Assembly: GCF_900142085.1 (NCBI RefSeq)
Contig: NZ_FQZQ01000005.1
Span: 148,834-212,833 of the forward strand
DNA from: Shimia gijangensis
Lineage (GTDB): Bacteria > Pseudomonadota > Alphaproteobacteria > Rhodobacterales > Rhodobacteraceae
Length of the DNA stretch: 64,000 nucleotides
Direction: 5' to 3'
The notes below the pieces were generated by a model. That model was not told the origin of the DNA, searched no databases, and worked only from the letters and a program-made list of their open reading frames with translations. Made by a program: the position numbers and the translations under genes. This document shows positions 36,842-45,608 of this stretch, one piece after another (position 1 is the first letter of the stretch; each line of letters begins with the position of its first letter).

Positions 36842-37201
36842 TCAGCCGATAAACTTGTTATAGGCGGCTTCGTCCATGTAATCGTCCATCTGAGACGGAT
36901 CAGCAGCTTTGATCTTGAAGAACCACGCATCGCCTGTCGGGTCTTCGTTGACCTTGCCCGGATCTTCGACCAGCGGCTCGTTCACTTCGACAATCTCGCC
37001 GTCAATCGGCGCCAGAATGTCCGAGGCCGCTTTGACCGATTCAATCACGCAAACCTCTTCGTCTTTGGTCACTTCAGTGCCAGCCTCTGGCAGTTCGATA
37101 AACACCACATCGCCAAGCTGCTCTGACGCATGTGCAGTGATACCCACCACAACGAGGTCATCTTCAACGCGCAGCCATTCGTGCTCTTCAGTGAATTTCA
37201 T
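36842..37201 (-). CDS. gcvH: Glycine cleavage system H protein
   Basis: A 119-residue lipoyl carrier. KFTEEHEWLRVEDDLVVVGI is the H-protein start and the lipoylated lysine is Lys57 in CVIESVKAASDI. The C-terminus ends DDYMDEAAYNKFIG. It shuttles the aminomethyl group between P, T and L proteins. It sits 20 bp after gcvT in the same operon. Confidence 0.96.
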   Translation of the reverse strand: MKFTEEHEWLRVEDDLVVVGITAHASEQLGDVVFIELPEAGTEVTKDEEVCVIESVKAASDILAPIDGEIVEVNEPLVEDPGKVNEDPTGDAWFFKIKAADPSQMDDYMDEAAYNKFIG

Positions 37202-37221
37202 GTCTTGTATCTCCTGTTAGA

Positions 37222-38346
37222 TCATCGTTTGAAATTGGCCGGTACCAGCGGCATCTTGGCCACCATAACGGGCAACCGTTTGCCCCGCACCTCGCCAAAT
37301 ACTTCCGTCCCGACAGCGGCTTGCGCGCTGCCGACATATCCCATGGCCACTGGCCCCTCCAACGTGGGGCCAAACCCGCCCGACGTAACTTCGCCAATTG
37401 GGTCGCCACCTTCGGCTGCCGCAAACAATTGCGTGCCAGCCCGCATTGGAGCACGCCCCTGCGGCGCCAGCCCAACCCGTTTGCGTGCCACACCTTCGGC
37501 CAGATCGCCGAAAACGCGGGACGCGCCCGGAAATCCCCCGGCCCGATCACCGCCTGCACGGCGCACCTTTTGAATGGCCCAGATCAAACCCGCTTCAATC
37601 GGTGACGTGGTGGCATCAATGTCATTGCCATATAGGCAAAGGCCGCCTTCAAGACGCAGACTGTCGCGCGCGCCCAGGCCAATGGCCTCAACTTCATCCA
37701 TACCCAGCAAGGCCCGGCACAAGGCATCGGCTTCGGCAGCGGGAACGGAGATCTCGTATCCATCTTCGCCGGTGTATCCCGACCTTGACACCCAGCATTC
37801 CGCCCCATTCAAAGTGACCGTGGCGACATCCATGAAACTCATTTCTGCGACCACAGGGTTGAGCCGCGCCAGGGCGGTTTCTGCCGCAGGCCCCTGCAAC
37901 GCCACCAGCGCGCGATCCTCGATCACCTCTACCGAGACGTCGGGCTCAAGTGCGGTTTTCATACGGGCAATATCTGCGTCTTTGCAGGCGGCATTGACCA
38001 CAACAAACAAATGATCCCCACGATTGGCAAACATCAGGTCGTCATCGATCCCACCAGCGTCATTGGTGAACAGCCCATAGCGCTGACGCTCGGCCCCAAG
38101 GCCCAGAACATCCATCGGCACCAAAGTTTCAAATGCCGTGGCCACGGCCTCATAGCTTTCACCGCGCAGGATCACCTGCCCCATGTGGCTGACATCAAAC
38201 AATCCGGCCGAGGCGCGGGTATGCAGATGTTCTTTCATCACACCCAGCGGATATTGTACCGACATCTCATAGCCCGCAAATGGCACCATCTTGGCCCCCA
38301 GCTCCACGTGCAGATCGAACAGTGGCGTGCGCAACAGCTCACCCAT
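37222..38346 (-). CDS. gcvT: Glycine cleavage system aminomethyltransferase, T protein
   Basis: A 374-residue folate-dependent enzyme that moves the methylene group from GcvH to tetrahydrofolate, releasing ammonia. LFDLHVELGAKMVPFAGYEM, SAGLFDVSHMGQVILRG (conserved Asp/His region), SRSGYTGEDGYEISV and ARDSLRLEGGLCLYGNDID are all GcvT signatures. It is the first gene of the operon and lies 91 bp downstream of the tandem glycine riboswitch. Confidence 0.95.
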   Translation of the reverse strand: MGELLRTPLFDLHVELGAKMVPFAGYEMSVQYPLGVMKEHLHTRASAGLFDVSHMGQVILRGESYEAVATAFETLVPMDVLGLGAERQRYGLFTNDAGGIDDDLMFANRGDHLFVVVNAACKDADIARMKTALEPDVSVEVIEDRALVALQGPAAETALARLNPVVAEMSFMDVATVTLNGAECWVSRSGYTGEDGYEISVPAAEADALCRALLGMDEVEAIGLGARDSLRLEGGLCLYGNDIDATTSPIEAGLIWAIQKVRRAGGDRAGGFPGASRVFGDLAEGVARKRVGLAPQGRAPMRAGTQLFAAAEGGDPIGEVTSGGFGPTLEGPVAMGYVGSAQAAVGTEVFGEVRGKRLPVMVAKMPLVPANFKR

Positions 38347-38437
38347 AAACTTCGCTCCTAACTTTCCGGAACGCTCAATTCTGAGAATACGTCCGGCATC
38401 ACTCTGACGCGCGATTTGCTCGCGCGGGCGATGCCCC

Positions 38438-38592
38438 CTCTGTCCTTTCGCCTGAGATCGTTATCCCTTCGGCGGACGCAATATTTGCGCCTCTCTCCAG
38501 AGTTCCTTGTTAAGTGCGTCGGTCCCTGAGGCCTGAGAGTTTCCGGGGCGGTTGCTCCTTCGGCACCGGATAGCTCCGGTTCTCCCGACTCA
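38438..38592 (-). promoter_or_regulatory. Tandem glycine riboswitch upstream of gcvT
   Basis: Read on the minus strand, the leader contains two consecutive glycine aptamers. The first (about 38592-38520) runs from CGGGAGAACCGG through GGTGCCGAAGGAGCAACC to ACTCTCAGGC and CAGGGACCG. The second (about 38503-38438) runs from CTCTGGAGAGAGGCG through GCCGAAGGGATAACG to ATCTCAGGCGAAAGGACAGAG. The repeated GCCGAAGG and CTCAGGC blocks are the conserved core. Such leaders switch on glycine cleavage when glycine is abundant. Between it and the gcvT start lies a GC-rich expression platform. Confidence 0.93.
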
Positions 38593-38642
38593 CTTGCCGT
38601 ATACCGTAGTGTGCTGAATTCTCGCTGACAAGAGGCTTTGGA

Positions 38643-39095
38643 TCAGGTGGCCCGCAAGCAGGGCTCAGGTGCCAGAATACTGGTCAAAGCCGGGTTGTCA
38701 CAGACCAGCGCATCCAAAGTGACGCCATCCAGCCGGTGATAAAAGGACTCGACCGCTTCTTGTAACGCATCCCGCAACCGGCAAGCCTCGACCAAAGGAC
38801 AGGAACTGTCTGCATCGGCAAAACATTCTGCTACGGGCACAGGTGCTTCCATAACGCGAAAAATCTGGCCAATCTCGATGTCTTTGGGATCGCGGGCCAG
38901 TTCCAACCCACCATTGCGACCACGTTGCGTGTTGATCACGCCCATCTGGCCCAGTTGATTAATGACTTGCGCAAGGTGGTTTTCCGACGCCTTACAGACT
39001 TCGGCAATCTCCGATTTAGTCACAAGACGTCCGCGATGCGCGGTGCAAAACATCAGCACCCTAATCGCAATATTAGTTCGTTTGGTTATACGCAC
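38643..39095 (-). CDS. nsrR: Nitric-oxide-sensing Rrf2-family repressor NsrR
   Basis: A 150-residue winged-helix regulator. The HTH is KSEIAEVCKASENHLAQVIN with the wing INTQRGRNGGLELA. Three cysteines (Cys91, Cys99, Cys105 in ECFADADSSCPLVEACRL) follow the C-x7-C-x5-C spacing of NsrR, which ligates a NO-sensitive Fe-S cluster. An FNR/Dnr-type box centred 68.5 bp upstream of the ATG, with a -10-like CATAGT 29.5 bp below the box centre, suggests activation under low oxygen or nitrosative conditions. Downstream is the gcv riboswitch. Confidence 0.88.
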   Translation of the reverse strand: MRITKRTNIAIRVLMFCTAHRGRLVTKSEIAEVCKASENHLAQVINQLGQMGVINTQRGRNGGLELARDPKDIEIGQIFRVMEAPVPVAECFADADSSCPLVEACRLRDALQEAVESFYHRLDGVTLDALVCDNPALTSILAPEPCLRAT

Positions 39096-39128
39096 GTCCG
39101 GTTCCCATACTCACGAGACAATCACAAC

Positions 39129-39170
39129 ACTATGGAGACTAGCATGACGTTAATAATTGACATGGATCAA
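39129..39170 (-). promoter_or_regulatory. FNR/Dnr-type class II promoter of nsrR
   Basis: TTGACATGGATCAA (39157-39170) differs by one base from the FNR consensus TTGATNNNNATCAA. On the minus strand CATAGT (39134-39129) lies where a -10 box should be for an activator centred at -41.5, predicting a start near 39122, 27 nt before the ATG. The opposite gene starts only 27 bp away on the other side, too close for this geometry. Confidence 0.55.
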
Positions 39171-39190
39171 TCAAATTGCAGTGTAGGGGC

Positions 39191-39805
39191 ATGAAAAGAC
39201 CTTATTTCTTTGGCTATGGCAGCCTGGTGAACCAAAAAACCCATGATTTTGAGGATGCACACCCGGCCCGGTTGCGCGGCTGGCGGCGAATCTGGCGGCA
39301 TACAAATCTGCGCCCGGTGGCTTATCTGACAGCCGTGCCTGATCCCTCGGCCGAGATCGACGGGCTGATCGCACATGTGCCAAATGACGACTGGGCGGCG
39401 TTGGATTACCGCGAACGTGCCTATGACCGATTGCCAGTGTGCGACCAGATCAACCACCCCAAGGATGATCCAATTTCCGTTGCCGTCTATACGGTGCCGC
39501 ATGGCAAACACGGGCTTCCGACCGAAGAACACCCCGTTCTTTTGTCTTATATAGACGTGGTGGTTCAGGGGTACCTACGGCAATTCGGAGAAGCCGGTGT
39601 TGCGGATTTCTTCGCGACAACCAGCGGCTGGTCCGCTCCAGTGCTGAACGACCGCGAAAATCCGATCTACCCGCGTCACCAACGCCTGAGCAGTGACGAA
39701 AGGCAACTGGTGGATGACAATCTGATGCGTATCAATGTCGAGTTTCTGAACGTACCCGCAAATGATCCAAAGGCCTGGCTAGGCAATCCAACCGAACAGA
39801 AGTAG
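39191..39805 (+). CDS. Gamma-glutamylcyclotransferase-fold protein
   Basis: A 204-residue cytosolic protein. PYFFGYGSLVNQKTHDFEDA is the YGSL substrate-binding signature of the GGCT/ChaC fold and IDGLIAHVPNDDWAALDYRE supplies the acidic residue (Asp/Glu of the LDxRE region) expected for catalysis. Family members form 5-oxoproline from gamma-glutamyl amines or glutathione. The first ATG of the domain (39191) is preceded by AGGGGC. It is divergent from nsrR. Exact substrate unknown. Confidence 0.75.
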   Translation: MKRPYFFGYGSLVNQKTHDFEDAHPARLRGWRRIWRHTNLRPVAYLTAVPDPSAEIDGLIAHVPNDDWAALDYRERAYDRLPVCDQINHPKDDPISVAVYTVPHGKHGLPTEEHPVLLSYIDVVVQGYLRQFGEAGVADFFATTSGWSAPVLNDRENPIYPRHQRLSSDERQLVDDNLMRINVEFLNVPANDPKAWLGNPTEQK

Positions 39806-39935
39806 TTCGGTGCGGGCTTGGCTGTTGTCTATTGCCCGCCCTTAAGCACTCTCCCACCGTTGTAATATTTTCATTTGGTAAAACGACTGTCCCGAGTACT
39901 CTGTGCAAAAGATGCGCCACACGGGAAACTACGCC

Positions 39936-40589
39936 ATGCCAACCACCTCATTCGAACCACAAGACGTTCTCGACCTTTGGTTTCCGGATAACGGACACCA
40001 AAACAGCCTCGAGACTCATGGCGCGTTTTGGGACGAGCGCATGCAAGGCGGAATGGATGCCAGGATTGTTGCTGACTTTTCAGACCTCACTCTTGCGGCG
40101 GCCACAGGTCAGCTGGATCATTGGGCGAAAACTGCAAAGGGCCGGCTGGCGCTCTTGATCGCGCTGGATCAATTTCCCCGGTCTCTCTGGCGCGATACGC
40201 CTGCTGCATTTGCCCAGGATATCAAAGCTGCCCGGTTGGCCATAGAAGGACTGAAAAACGGAGATTTTGAGCAGCTTGAGCCATGGGAGCAGGCCTTTTT
40301 TGTGATTTCCATTTCACATTGTGAAGGGCCAGATCACCTGCAACGTATGGAGATGCTTTGCAGCGTCGTAGACCGGATTGCAAAACGTCTCACCGGGCCT
40401 TTGGAACAAATGCGTTCAGGCTTCAAGGATCAGCACAACACTGTCTTTGAAGTCCTCAAACGATTTGGCCGACACCCACACCGCAACCCGATTTTGGGCC
40501 GCCCTTCGACCCCCGAAGAAGAAGCCTACATCGCAACGGGTGATTTCCCGCACGTTCGCAGCATTGAGGATATCAGTGCATCGACTTAG
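39936..40589 (+). CDS. DUF924 family protein
   Basis: A 217-residue helical cytosolic protein. DVLDLWFPDNGHQ, LALLIALDQFPRSLWRDTPAAFA and FFVISISHCEGPDHLQRM are the DUF924 landmarks. Its fold resembles tetratricopeptide-like helices and its function is not established. GGGA 9 nt upstream supports the ATG at 39936, although GTG 39903 and ATG 39912 are in frame. The stop codon overlaps a hairpin that may end transcription. Confidence 0.8.
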   Translation: MPTTSFEPQDVLDLWFPDNGHQNSLETHGAFWDERMQGGMDARIVADFSDLTLAAATGQLDHWAKTAKGRLALLIALDQFPRSLWRDTPAAFAQDIKAARLAIEGLKNGDFEQLEPWEQAFFVISISHCEGPDHLQRMEMLCSVVDRIAKRLTGPLEQMRSGFKDQHNTVFEVLKRFGRHPHRNPILGRPSTPEEEAYIATGDFPHVRSIEDISAST

Positions 40590-40608
40590 GTGGAGCAACG
40601 GCTCCACC
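40589..40608 (+). terminator. Hairpin overlapping the DUF924 stop codon
   Basis: GGTGGAGC-AACG-GCTCCACC is a perfect 8-bp stem with a tetraloop, starting at the last base of the stop codon. It lacks a T-run, so it may be a weak terminator or mRNA-end protector. Confidence 0.4.
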
Positions 40609-40646
40609 AGTCCCAATCCCACGGAAACGATTTAGGTGCACATGCT

Positions 40647-41972
40647 TTAGCTGCGTGCTTTGATGACTTGCAACAGCGGCAAAACGGCCGACATGTCCGG
40701 CCCCTGGCTTTGGCCGGTCAACGCTTTGCGCAGCGGCATGAACAGACCACGCCCTTTGCGACCAGTGGCCTCTTTCACGGCTTTGGTCCAGATTCCCCAG
40801 GTATCCCCGTCAAACGGCCCTTCGGGCAACAGGGCCATGGCTTCGGCGACAAACTCTTTGTCTTCGTCGTCGATCACCGGATCAGCACCGTTGGCGAAAA
40901 GGTCCCACCATTTGGCAAGATCTTTGCGGGTGGTGATGTTTTCACGGGTGACGTTCCAGAACTGTTCCGCCAACGCCGCAGGCACGCCAGCGGCAGCGAC
41001 ATCATCCGCCACATCCGCAAGCGGCAATTCGTGCAGTATGCGCGCGGTCAGGGGGTACAGATCCTGCTCATCAAACTTGGTCGGAGCCGAGCCGAAATGG
41101 CTGAGTTCAAAGTGTTCAGCAACCTCTGCAACCGAACCGCGCAACTCAACTGCGTCGCTTGACCCCAAACCAGCCATCAACGACAGCAACGCCATCGGCT
41201 CAACCCCGGCTTCGCGCAGATCGCGCAACGACAGGGTGCCCAGACGTTTCGACAATGCTTCGCCTTGTGGTCCGGTCAGCAATGAGTGGTGCGCAAAGGT
41301 CGGCACCGTGCCGCCCAAAGCTTCGATGATTTGAATCTGTGTGGCCGTATTGGTCACATGGTCTGATCCACGCACAACATGGGTGACGCCAAAGTCGATA
41401 TCATCACACACGGACGCAGGCGTATAGAGAAACTGCCCATCGCCACGGATCAGCACCGGGTCCGAAACCGACGCGGCATCAAGCGACAAATCCCCCAGGA
41501 TACCATCCGTCCATTCAATGCGCTTCTGGTCCAGCTTGAACCGCCAGTGACCATTGCCACGGTCGGCCCGCAGTGCCTCTTTTTCGGCCTCCGACAGGTT
41601 CAGCGCCGCGCGGTCATAGACCGGCGGGTTGCCCATATTAAGCTGCTTTTTGCGCTTCAGGTCCAACTCGGTCGGGGTCTCAAAGCATTCATACAGACGG
41701 CCATTGTCACGCAGCTGTTGCGCCGCTTCTTCATAACGATCCAGACGGTCCGACTGACGCTCCATCCGGTCCCACGTCAGGCCCAGCCATTCCAGATCCT
41801 GCTGGATCGCATCCACATATTCCTGCTTGGAACGCTCAGGATCGGTGTCGTCGATCCGCAGAATAAAAGTGCCGCCAGCCTTGCGCGCGATGAGATAGTT
41901 CATCAACGCGGTGCGAAGGTTGCCAACATGGATAAAGCCCGTGGGAGAGGGCGCAAAACGAGTCGTGGTCAT
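40647..41972 (-). CDS. gltX: Glutamate-tRNA ligase
   Basis: A 441-residue class I aminoacyl-tRNA synthetase that charges tRNA-Glu (or in alphaproteobacteria, for one of two copies, possibly tRNA-Gln). The HIGH motif is FAPSPTGFIHVGNLRTALM and the KMSKS motif is GEALSKRLGTLS. LRIDDTDPERS and HVVRGSDHVTNTATQ are also conserved. AGGAG upstream of the ATG at 41972 decides the start; the longer frame to 42101 has no conserved sequence. Many alphaproteobacteria carry two gltX genes; only this one is in the window. Confidence 0.94.
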   Translation of the reverse strand: MTTTRFAPSPTGFIHVGNLRTALMNYLIARKAGGTFILRIDDTDPERSKQEYVDAIQQDLEWLGLTWDRMERQSDRLDRYEEAAQQLRDNGRLYECFETPTELDLKRKKQLNMGNPPVYDRAALNLSEAEKEALRADRGNGHWRFKLDQKRIEWTDGILGDLSLDAASVSDPVLIRGDGQFLYTPASVCDDIDFGVTHVVRGSDHVTNTATQIQIIEALGGTVPTFAHHSLLTGPQGEALSKRLGTLSLRDLREAGVEPMALLSLMAGLGSSDAVELRGSVAEVAEHFELSHFGSAPTKFDEQDLYPLTARILHELPLADVADDVAAAGVPAALAEQFWNVTRENITTRKDLAKWWDLFANGADPVIDDEDKEFVAEAMALLPEGPFDGDTWGIWTKAVKEATGRKGRGLFMPLRKALTGQSQGPDMSAVLPLLQVIKARS

Positions 41973-42176
41973 AGGAGTCTCCTGTTGCGGCCTGCCATCC
42001 CACACAATCGCGCGCTTGTCCAGAAAAGCAGGCGAATTGGCGCATATTTGCCGGGCAACTCTGTTGTCGGCCTGCCGCGCCCTCTGTTTGGGGGCCTTCA
42101 CAACAAGGTGAGTAAAATTGCTTTCAGCCGATGCGTCCTATCTGGTCAGATACGCCGCAGCAAAAGGAGCCCCCTC

Positions 42177-43112
42177 ATGTCCCTGAAAACACCCCATATC
42201 AATCGCCGCAATCTTTTGCTGGGGGCCGCGGCAACCCCTTTTGTGATGGCCAGCGCCTCTCCGGCTTTGGCGGCGGCCGACATGATGGGGATCGGTGCCA
42301 CCCGGTTCAACCGCATGAAGCTGGGTGGTTTCGAAGTGACAACCTTGCTGGTGGGCACCCGCACCGTGGAAGGCCCGCAAAACATCTTTGGCATGAATGC
42401 CAGCGCCGAAGACTTTGCCGCCGCCTCCCAGGCCGCCAATATCCCGACCGACAAGGCGCAGTTCTTTTTCACACCAACCGTGGTTAACACCGGCAGCGAG
42501 CTGGTTCTGTTTGACACCGGACTGAACCCCGATGCCATGACCGGCGCCTTGCAGGCCGCAGACTACAGCCCCGATCAAATCGATACGGTGGTCATCACCC
42601 ACATGCACGGCGATCACATCGGCGGTGTGGCGGGTGACGCAGGCGTGACGTTTGCCAATGCACGCCACGTGACCGGGTCGGCCGAGATGAACTTCTGGAA
42701 GGGAACCGAGGGCAAAAACAAGGCGTTTGAAGCCAAGGTGCGACCGAACATAGAGCGTTTCGAAATGCTGGACGACGGCGCAAGTGTCGCCCCGGGCATC
42801 ACGGCCACGGCGGCCTTTGGCCATACACCCGGCCACATGGGCTATCGGCTGGAAAGCCAGGGAAAACAGCTGATGATCGCTGCCGATTTTGCCAACCACT
42901 ATGTCTGGTCGCTGGCGCATCCCGATTGGGAGGTCAAGTTTGACATGGACAAATCAGCCGCCGCCGCAACCCGCAAAAAGATGCTGGATATGCTGGCCGC
43001 CGACAAAACCCCCTTCGTCGGCTATCATATGCCGTGGCCCGCCGTGGGCTATGTCGCCACACATGGCGATGGCTATCACTATGTACCCGCAAGCTATCAA
43101 CTGATGCTCTGA
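42177..43112 (+). CDS. Tat-exported metallo-beta-lactamase-fold hydrolase (lactonase-like)
   Basis: A 311-residue protein with a twin-arginine signal (HINRRNLLLGAAATPFVMA, Ala-rich end near residue 33), so it is exported folded to the periplasm. The metal-binding motif THMHGDHIGG (His142, His144, Asp146, His147) and FGHTPGHMGY (third-site His) define the MBL fold of the AHL-lactonase/AttM type; the second-metal Asp is probably in MIAADFANH. AAAGGAG precedes the ATG. Substrate not determinable. It is convergent with the LysR gene. Confidence 0.85.
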   Translation: MSLKTPHINRRNLLLGAAATPFVMASASPALAAADMMGIGATRFNRMKLGGFEVTTLLVGTRTVEGPQNIFGMNASAEDFAAASQAANIPTDKAQFFFTPTVVNTGSELVLFDTGLNPDAMTGALQAADYSPDQIDTVVITHMHGDHIGGVAGDAGVTFANARHVTGSAEMNFWKGTEGKNKAFEAKVRPNIERFEMLDDGASVAPGITATAAFGHTPGHMGYRLESQGKQLMIAADFANHYVWSLAHPDWEVKFDMDKSAAAATRKKMLDMLAADKTPFVGYHMPWPAVGYVATHGDGYHYVPASYQLML

Positions 43113-43157
43113 TCGGCCCTCTTTTGGCCTATAGATATCCCGGGGTGAGCTTTGTTT

Positions 43158-43192
43158 TTGCTTGCAAAAGCAACGCGAGGGGCAGCGCCCCT
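43158..43192. terminator. Hairpins between the convergent MBL-fold and LysR genes
   Basis: TTGCTT-GCAA-AAGCAA (43158-43173) and GGGGC-AGC-GCCCC (43179-43191) form consecutive stems; the second overlaps the LysR stop codon. They probably serve as a shared, not canonical, terminator. Confidence 0.4.
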
Positions 43193-44084
43193 ACCCCGCC
43201 CATCCTTCATGCGCCACCCAATCCAACAGCCACTCCCGGAACCGGCGCGCGGGCGGACGCAAGGCCGCGCGATCGTCATAGACCAGATGATAGGCTTCTG
43301 ATCCTGCGACGCTCATTCCGGGCAAACAGGGCACCAAACCAGACCCGCGCATTGTCGCGTCACTTGCAGGGGCTCGGGCCAGCGCCACACCCTGCCCTTC
43401 CCGCGCCATCGCCATGGCCATAACCGTACTGTCGGCATAAACCATGCGCCGTTTGCCCCGCTGTACCCGCGCTTCGTCCAGAAACTGCGTCCACCCGGAT
43501 CGATGCGTGCTGACCTCAATCAAAGGATGATCCAAAAGGTCCGAAGGCTGCAGGATCACCTCGGCGCAGCCCGGCAAAGCCACGGGAAACAAACGCTCTT
43601 CCAGCACCTTATCGCTTTCTGCGCCAAAGGAATGCGGGTTGCCAAAGATGATCTTCAGGTCACTGAACCCCTGATGAAAATCAGTCGCCGAATTGCCCGT
43701 GGACAGGAACACCGAAGTGCCGGGATGGGTCTTTTCAAATTCCGCAAGGCCACGCGCCAAGATCCCATGCGCAAAGATCAGGACCGATTGTACATAAAGC
43801 CCCTGCGCGCGGCTTTGGCCAAACAAGGCTTCTGTCGCGCTTTCCAAGGTCATCAAAGATTGTTGTACCGGCGGCAAATAGGCCCGCCCGGCTTCGGTCA
43901 GCGCCACGGCCTGCGCGCGACGCTCAAACAGCGGCGTCCCCAGACGGTCTTCCAGCGCTTTGATCTGCTGACTGACTGCAGCGGGTGACATATTGAGCTG
44001 TGCTGCCGCGCGCGCAAAGCTTTCGGTGCGAGCGGCGGCCTCGAACACACGCAGCCAGTTCAGGGAAGGAATGCGACTTTTCAT
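43191..44084 (-). CDS. LysR-family transcriptional regulator (GcvA-like)
   Basis: A 297-residue regulator. The N-terminal HTH has SLNWLRVFEAAARTESFARAA and LNMSPAAVSQQIKALEDRLG, followed by PLFERRAQAVALTEAGRAYL. The GcvA-like beginning (IPSLNWLRVFEAAAR) is characteristic of that branch. An effector-binding periplasmic-type fold follows. The ATG at 44084 begins the HTH. It is divergent from the PhyH dioxygenase gene (111-bp spacer), which it may control. Confidence 0.88.
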   Translation of the reverse strand: MKSRIPSLNWLRVFEAAARTESFARAAAQLNMSPAAVSQQIKALEDRLGTPLFERRAQAVALTEAGRAYLPPVQQSLMTLESATEALFGQSRAQGLYVQSVLIFAHGILARGLAEFEKTHPGTSVFLSTGNSATDFHQGFSDLKIIFGNPHSFGAESDKVLEERLFPVALPGCAEVILQPSDLLDHPLIEVSTHRSGWTQFLDEARVQRGKRRMVYADSTVMAMAMAREGQGVALARAPASDATMRGSGLVPCLPGMSVAGSEAYHLVYDDRAALRPPARRFREWLLDWVAHEGWAG

Positions 44085-44195
44085 AGTTGCAGAATAAGTA
44101 AAACTTAGCCTTCCCTGCAAGAGTTCGCGTGCTGGCCTCAGGCGCATTTCGGCTAACCTCTGCGGCACGCCACGCGAACACACAGGACCACGCGC

Positions 44196-45083
44196 ATGAT
44201 CCCCTCACTTCCTCTTGAAAATGGTCGGCCAACGGCCACGCAGATCGCCCAGTATTGGAACGATGGCTTTTTGTTTCCACTTCCGGTGATCCCGCAAGCA
44301 CTCGCCGCACGCTGGCGCACCGAGTTCGAACAGATGGAAGCCGACTGGCTGACCGCAGACTTGCCGCTGCCTCTTAACATTTACAAACGGATCAACGCGC
44401 AATGTGTGATGCCGCTGGCCTCGCAAATCGGTACACACCCGGCCATTCTGGATGCGGTTGAGGCCATTTTGGGCCCGGACATCCTGATTTACGGCGTGGA
44501 GTTCTTTGTAAAGGAACCGCACACCAAGGCCCTGGTCGCCATGCATCAGGACCTCACGTATTGGGGCATGGGGGCGATTGACGGCCTGCTGACCGCATGG
44601 GTGCCTTTGTCGCCTGCGACACCGGCTTCGGGCTGTATGGATTTTGTTGCAGGTAGTCATAAACAGGCGATCCTGCCCCACGAAGACCGTGACGACGCCA
44701 ACAACCTTTTGTCGCGTGGTCAGGAGGTCGCCGTTGATATTGCTGACGAGGACAAGGTCGCCATCGAACTGCATCCCGGTCAGATGTCTTTGCATCATGG
44801 GCTCACGGTTCATGGGTCCGGGCCAAACGTTTCCGATGACCGCCGGATTGCAGCCGTGATCCGCTACCTCACCCCGGATGTGGCTCAGGAACACGGCGGC
44901 GGTGACTACGCCATCCCGGTGCGCGGATCGGACACCAAAGGCAATTTCATCCATTATCAACCCGCCACCGACTGGTTTACACCCGACGATCTGGCCCGAC
45001 ATGACGAAATCCGCGCCCATCAGGCCAAAGTCACAATGGCGGGCGCCGCCGAAAAAGGTCTGTACGCCGCGCGAAACAAGTAG
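44196..45083 (+). CDS. Phytanoyl-CoA dioxygenase (PhyH) family protein
   Basis: A 295-residue Fe(II)/2-oxoglutarate-dependent oxygenase. The facial triad is visible: His and Asp in VAMHQDLTYWGM and the distal His in SLHHGLTVHGSGPN, with Arg for 2-oxoglutarate in DDRRIAAVIRYL. SPATPASGCMDFVAGSHKQ is the PhyH signature. Enzymes of this family hydroxylate diverse small molecules. Its likely regulator is the divergent LysR gene. The stop lies 5 bp from the convergent membrane protein gene. Confidence 0.85.
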   Translation: MIPSLPLENGRPTATQIAQYWNDGFLFPLPVIPQALAARWRTEFEQMEADWLTADLPLPLNIYKRINAQCVMPLASQIGTHPAILDAVEAILGPDILIYGVEFFVKEPHTKALVAMHQDLTYWGMGAIDGLLTAWVPLSPATPASGCMDFVAGSHKQAILPHEDRDDANNLLSRGQEVAVDIADEDKVAIELHPGQMSLHHGLTVHGSGPNVSDDRRIAAVIRYLTPDVAQEHGGGDYAIPVRGSDTKGNFIHYQPATDWFTPDDLARHDEIRAHQAKVTMAGAAEKGLYAARNK

Positions 45084-45088
45084 CTCGT

Positions 45089-45562
45089 TCACCCGCACGC
45101 GCGATAGACACCGATCGCCCGTCCCGCAAAAGACCCAGCCGCTAACCCGGCAATCACCGCAAAGACAGCGTGAAAGCCAAAGGACGTGTAAACCTCGGGC
45201 GCAATTGCCTGTGCAATGCCCCCGGCAAAATTCATCCAGAACACCACCATCAGCACGAGGAACGTAGCCCATTCCCCGGACAGTGTGACCTGACCTTGTG
45301 ATTTGGACAGGACTACACCCGGCTGAAACCGGCGCCCTAGCCTCATGCCAACCAGATAGGCAAAGACAAAGGCAACCCAGATGCCGCCTCCGCCGTCCAA
45401 TCCTCTGACCGCATTCAGAGACAAAACCCCGACCATTGGCATGATGTAAATCGGCCAGGTCGACACTGTGCGCTCTTTGGTGGCCTTCAGTCCGAGCCAC
45501 ACGAGGCACATCAATACAGGCCACACCCAAACAGGGGCGCCTGCGAGAATAGAAAACACCAT
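45089..45562 (-). CDS. Polytopic membrane protein, DUF6622-like
   Basis: A 157-residue protein with about five hydrophobic segments (FSILAGAPVWVWPVLMCLVW, TWPIYIMPMVGVLSLNAV, GIWVAFVFAYLVGMRLG, ATFLVLMVVFWMNFAGGIA, FHAVFAVIAGLAAGSFAG). The ATG at 45562 follows GAGAGA. The architecture suits the DUF6622 group, but the name is tentative. It is divergent from the membrane-bound LytTR regulator with only 46 bp between starts, so the two may form a regulator/partner unit. Confidence 0.65.
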   Translation of the reverse strand: MVFSILAGAPVWVWPVLMCLVWLGLKATKERTVSTWPIYIMPMVGVLSLNAVRGLDGGGGIWVAFVFAYLVGMRLGRRFQPGVVLSKSQGQVTLSGEWATFLVLMVVFWMNFAGGIAQAIAPEVYTSFGFHAVFAVIAGLAAGSFAGRAIGVYRACG

Positions 45563-45608
45563 CCGATCTCTCTTCAATTGCGATAACGTCACCCTTGCCA
45601 TCAAGGCG

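Noticed and set aside
39157..39191. FNR-type box as regulator of the gamma-glutamylcyclotransferase-like gene
   Set aside because: The box is centred 27 bp from that ATG; a class II start would fall inside the gene. The spacing fits nsrR instead.
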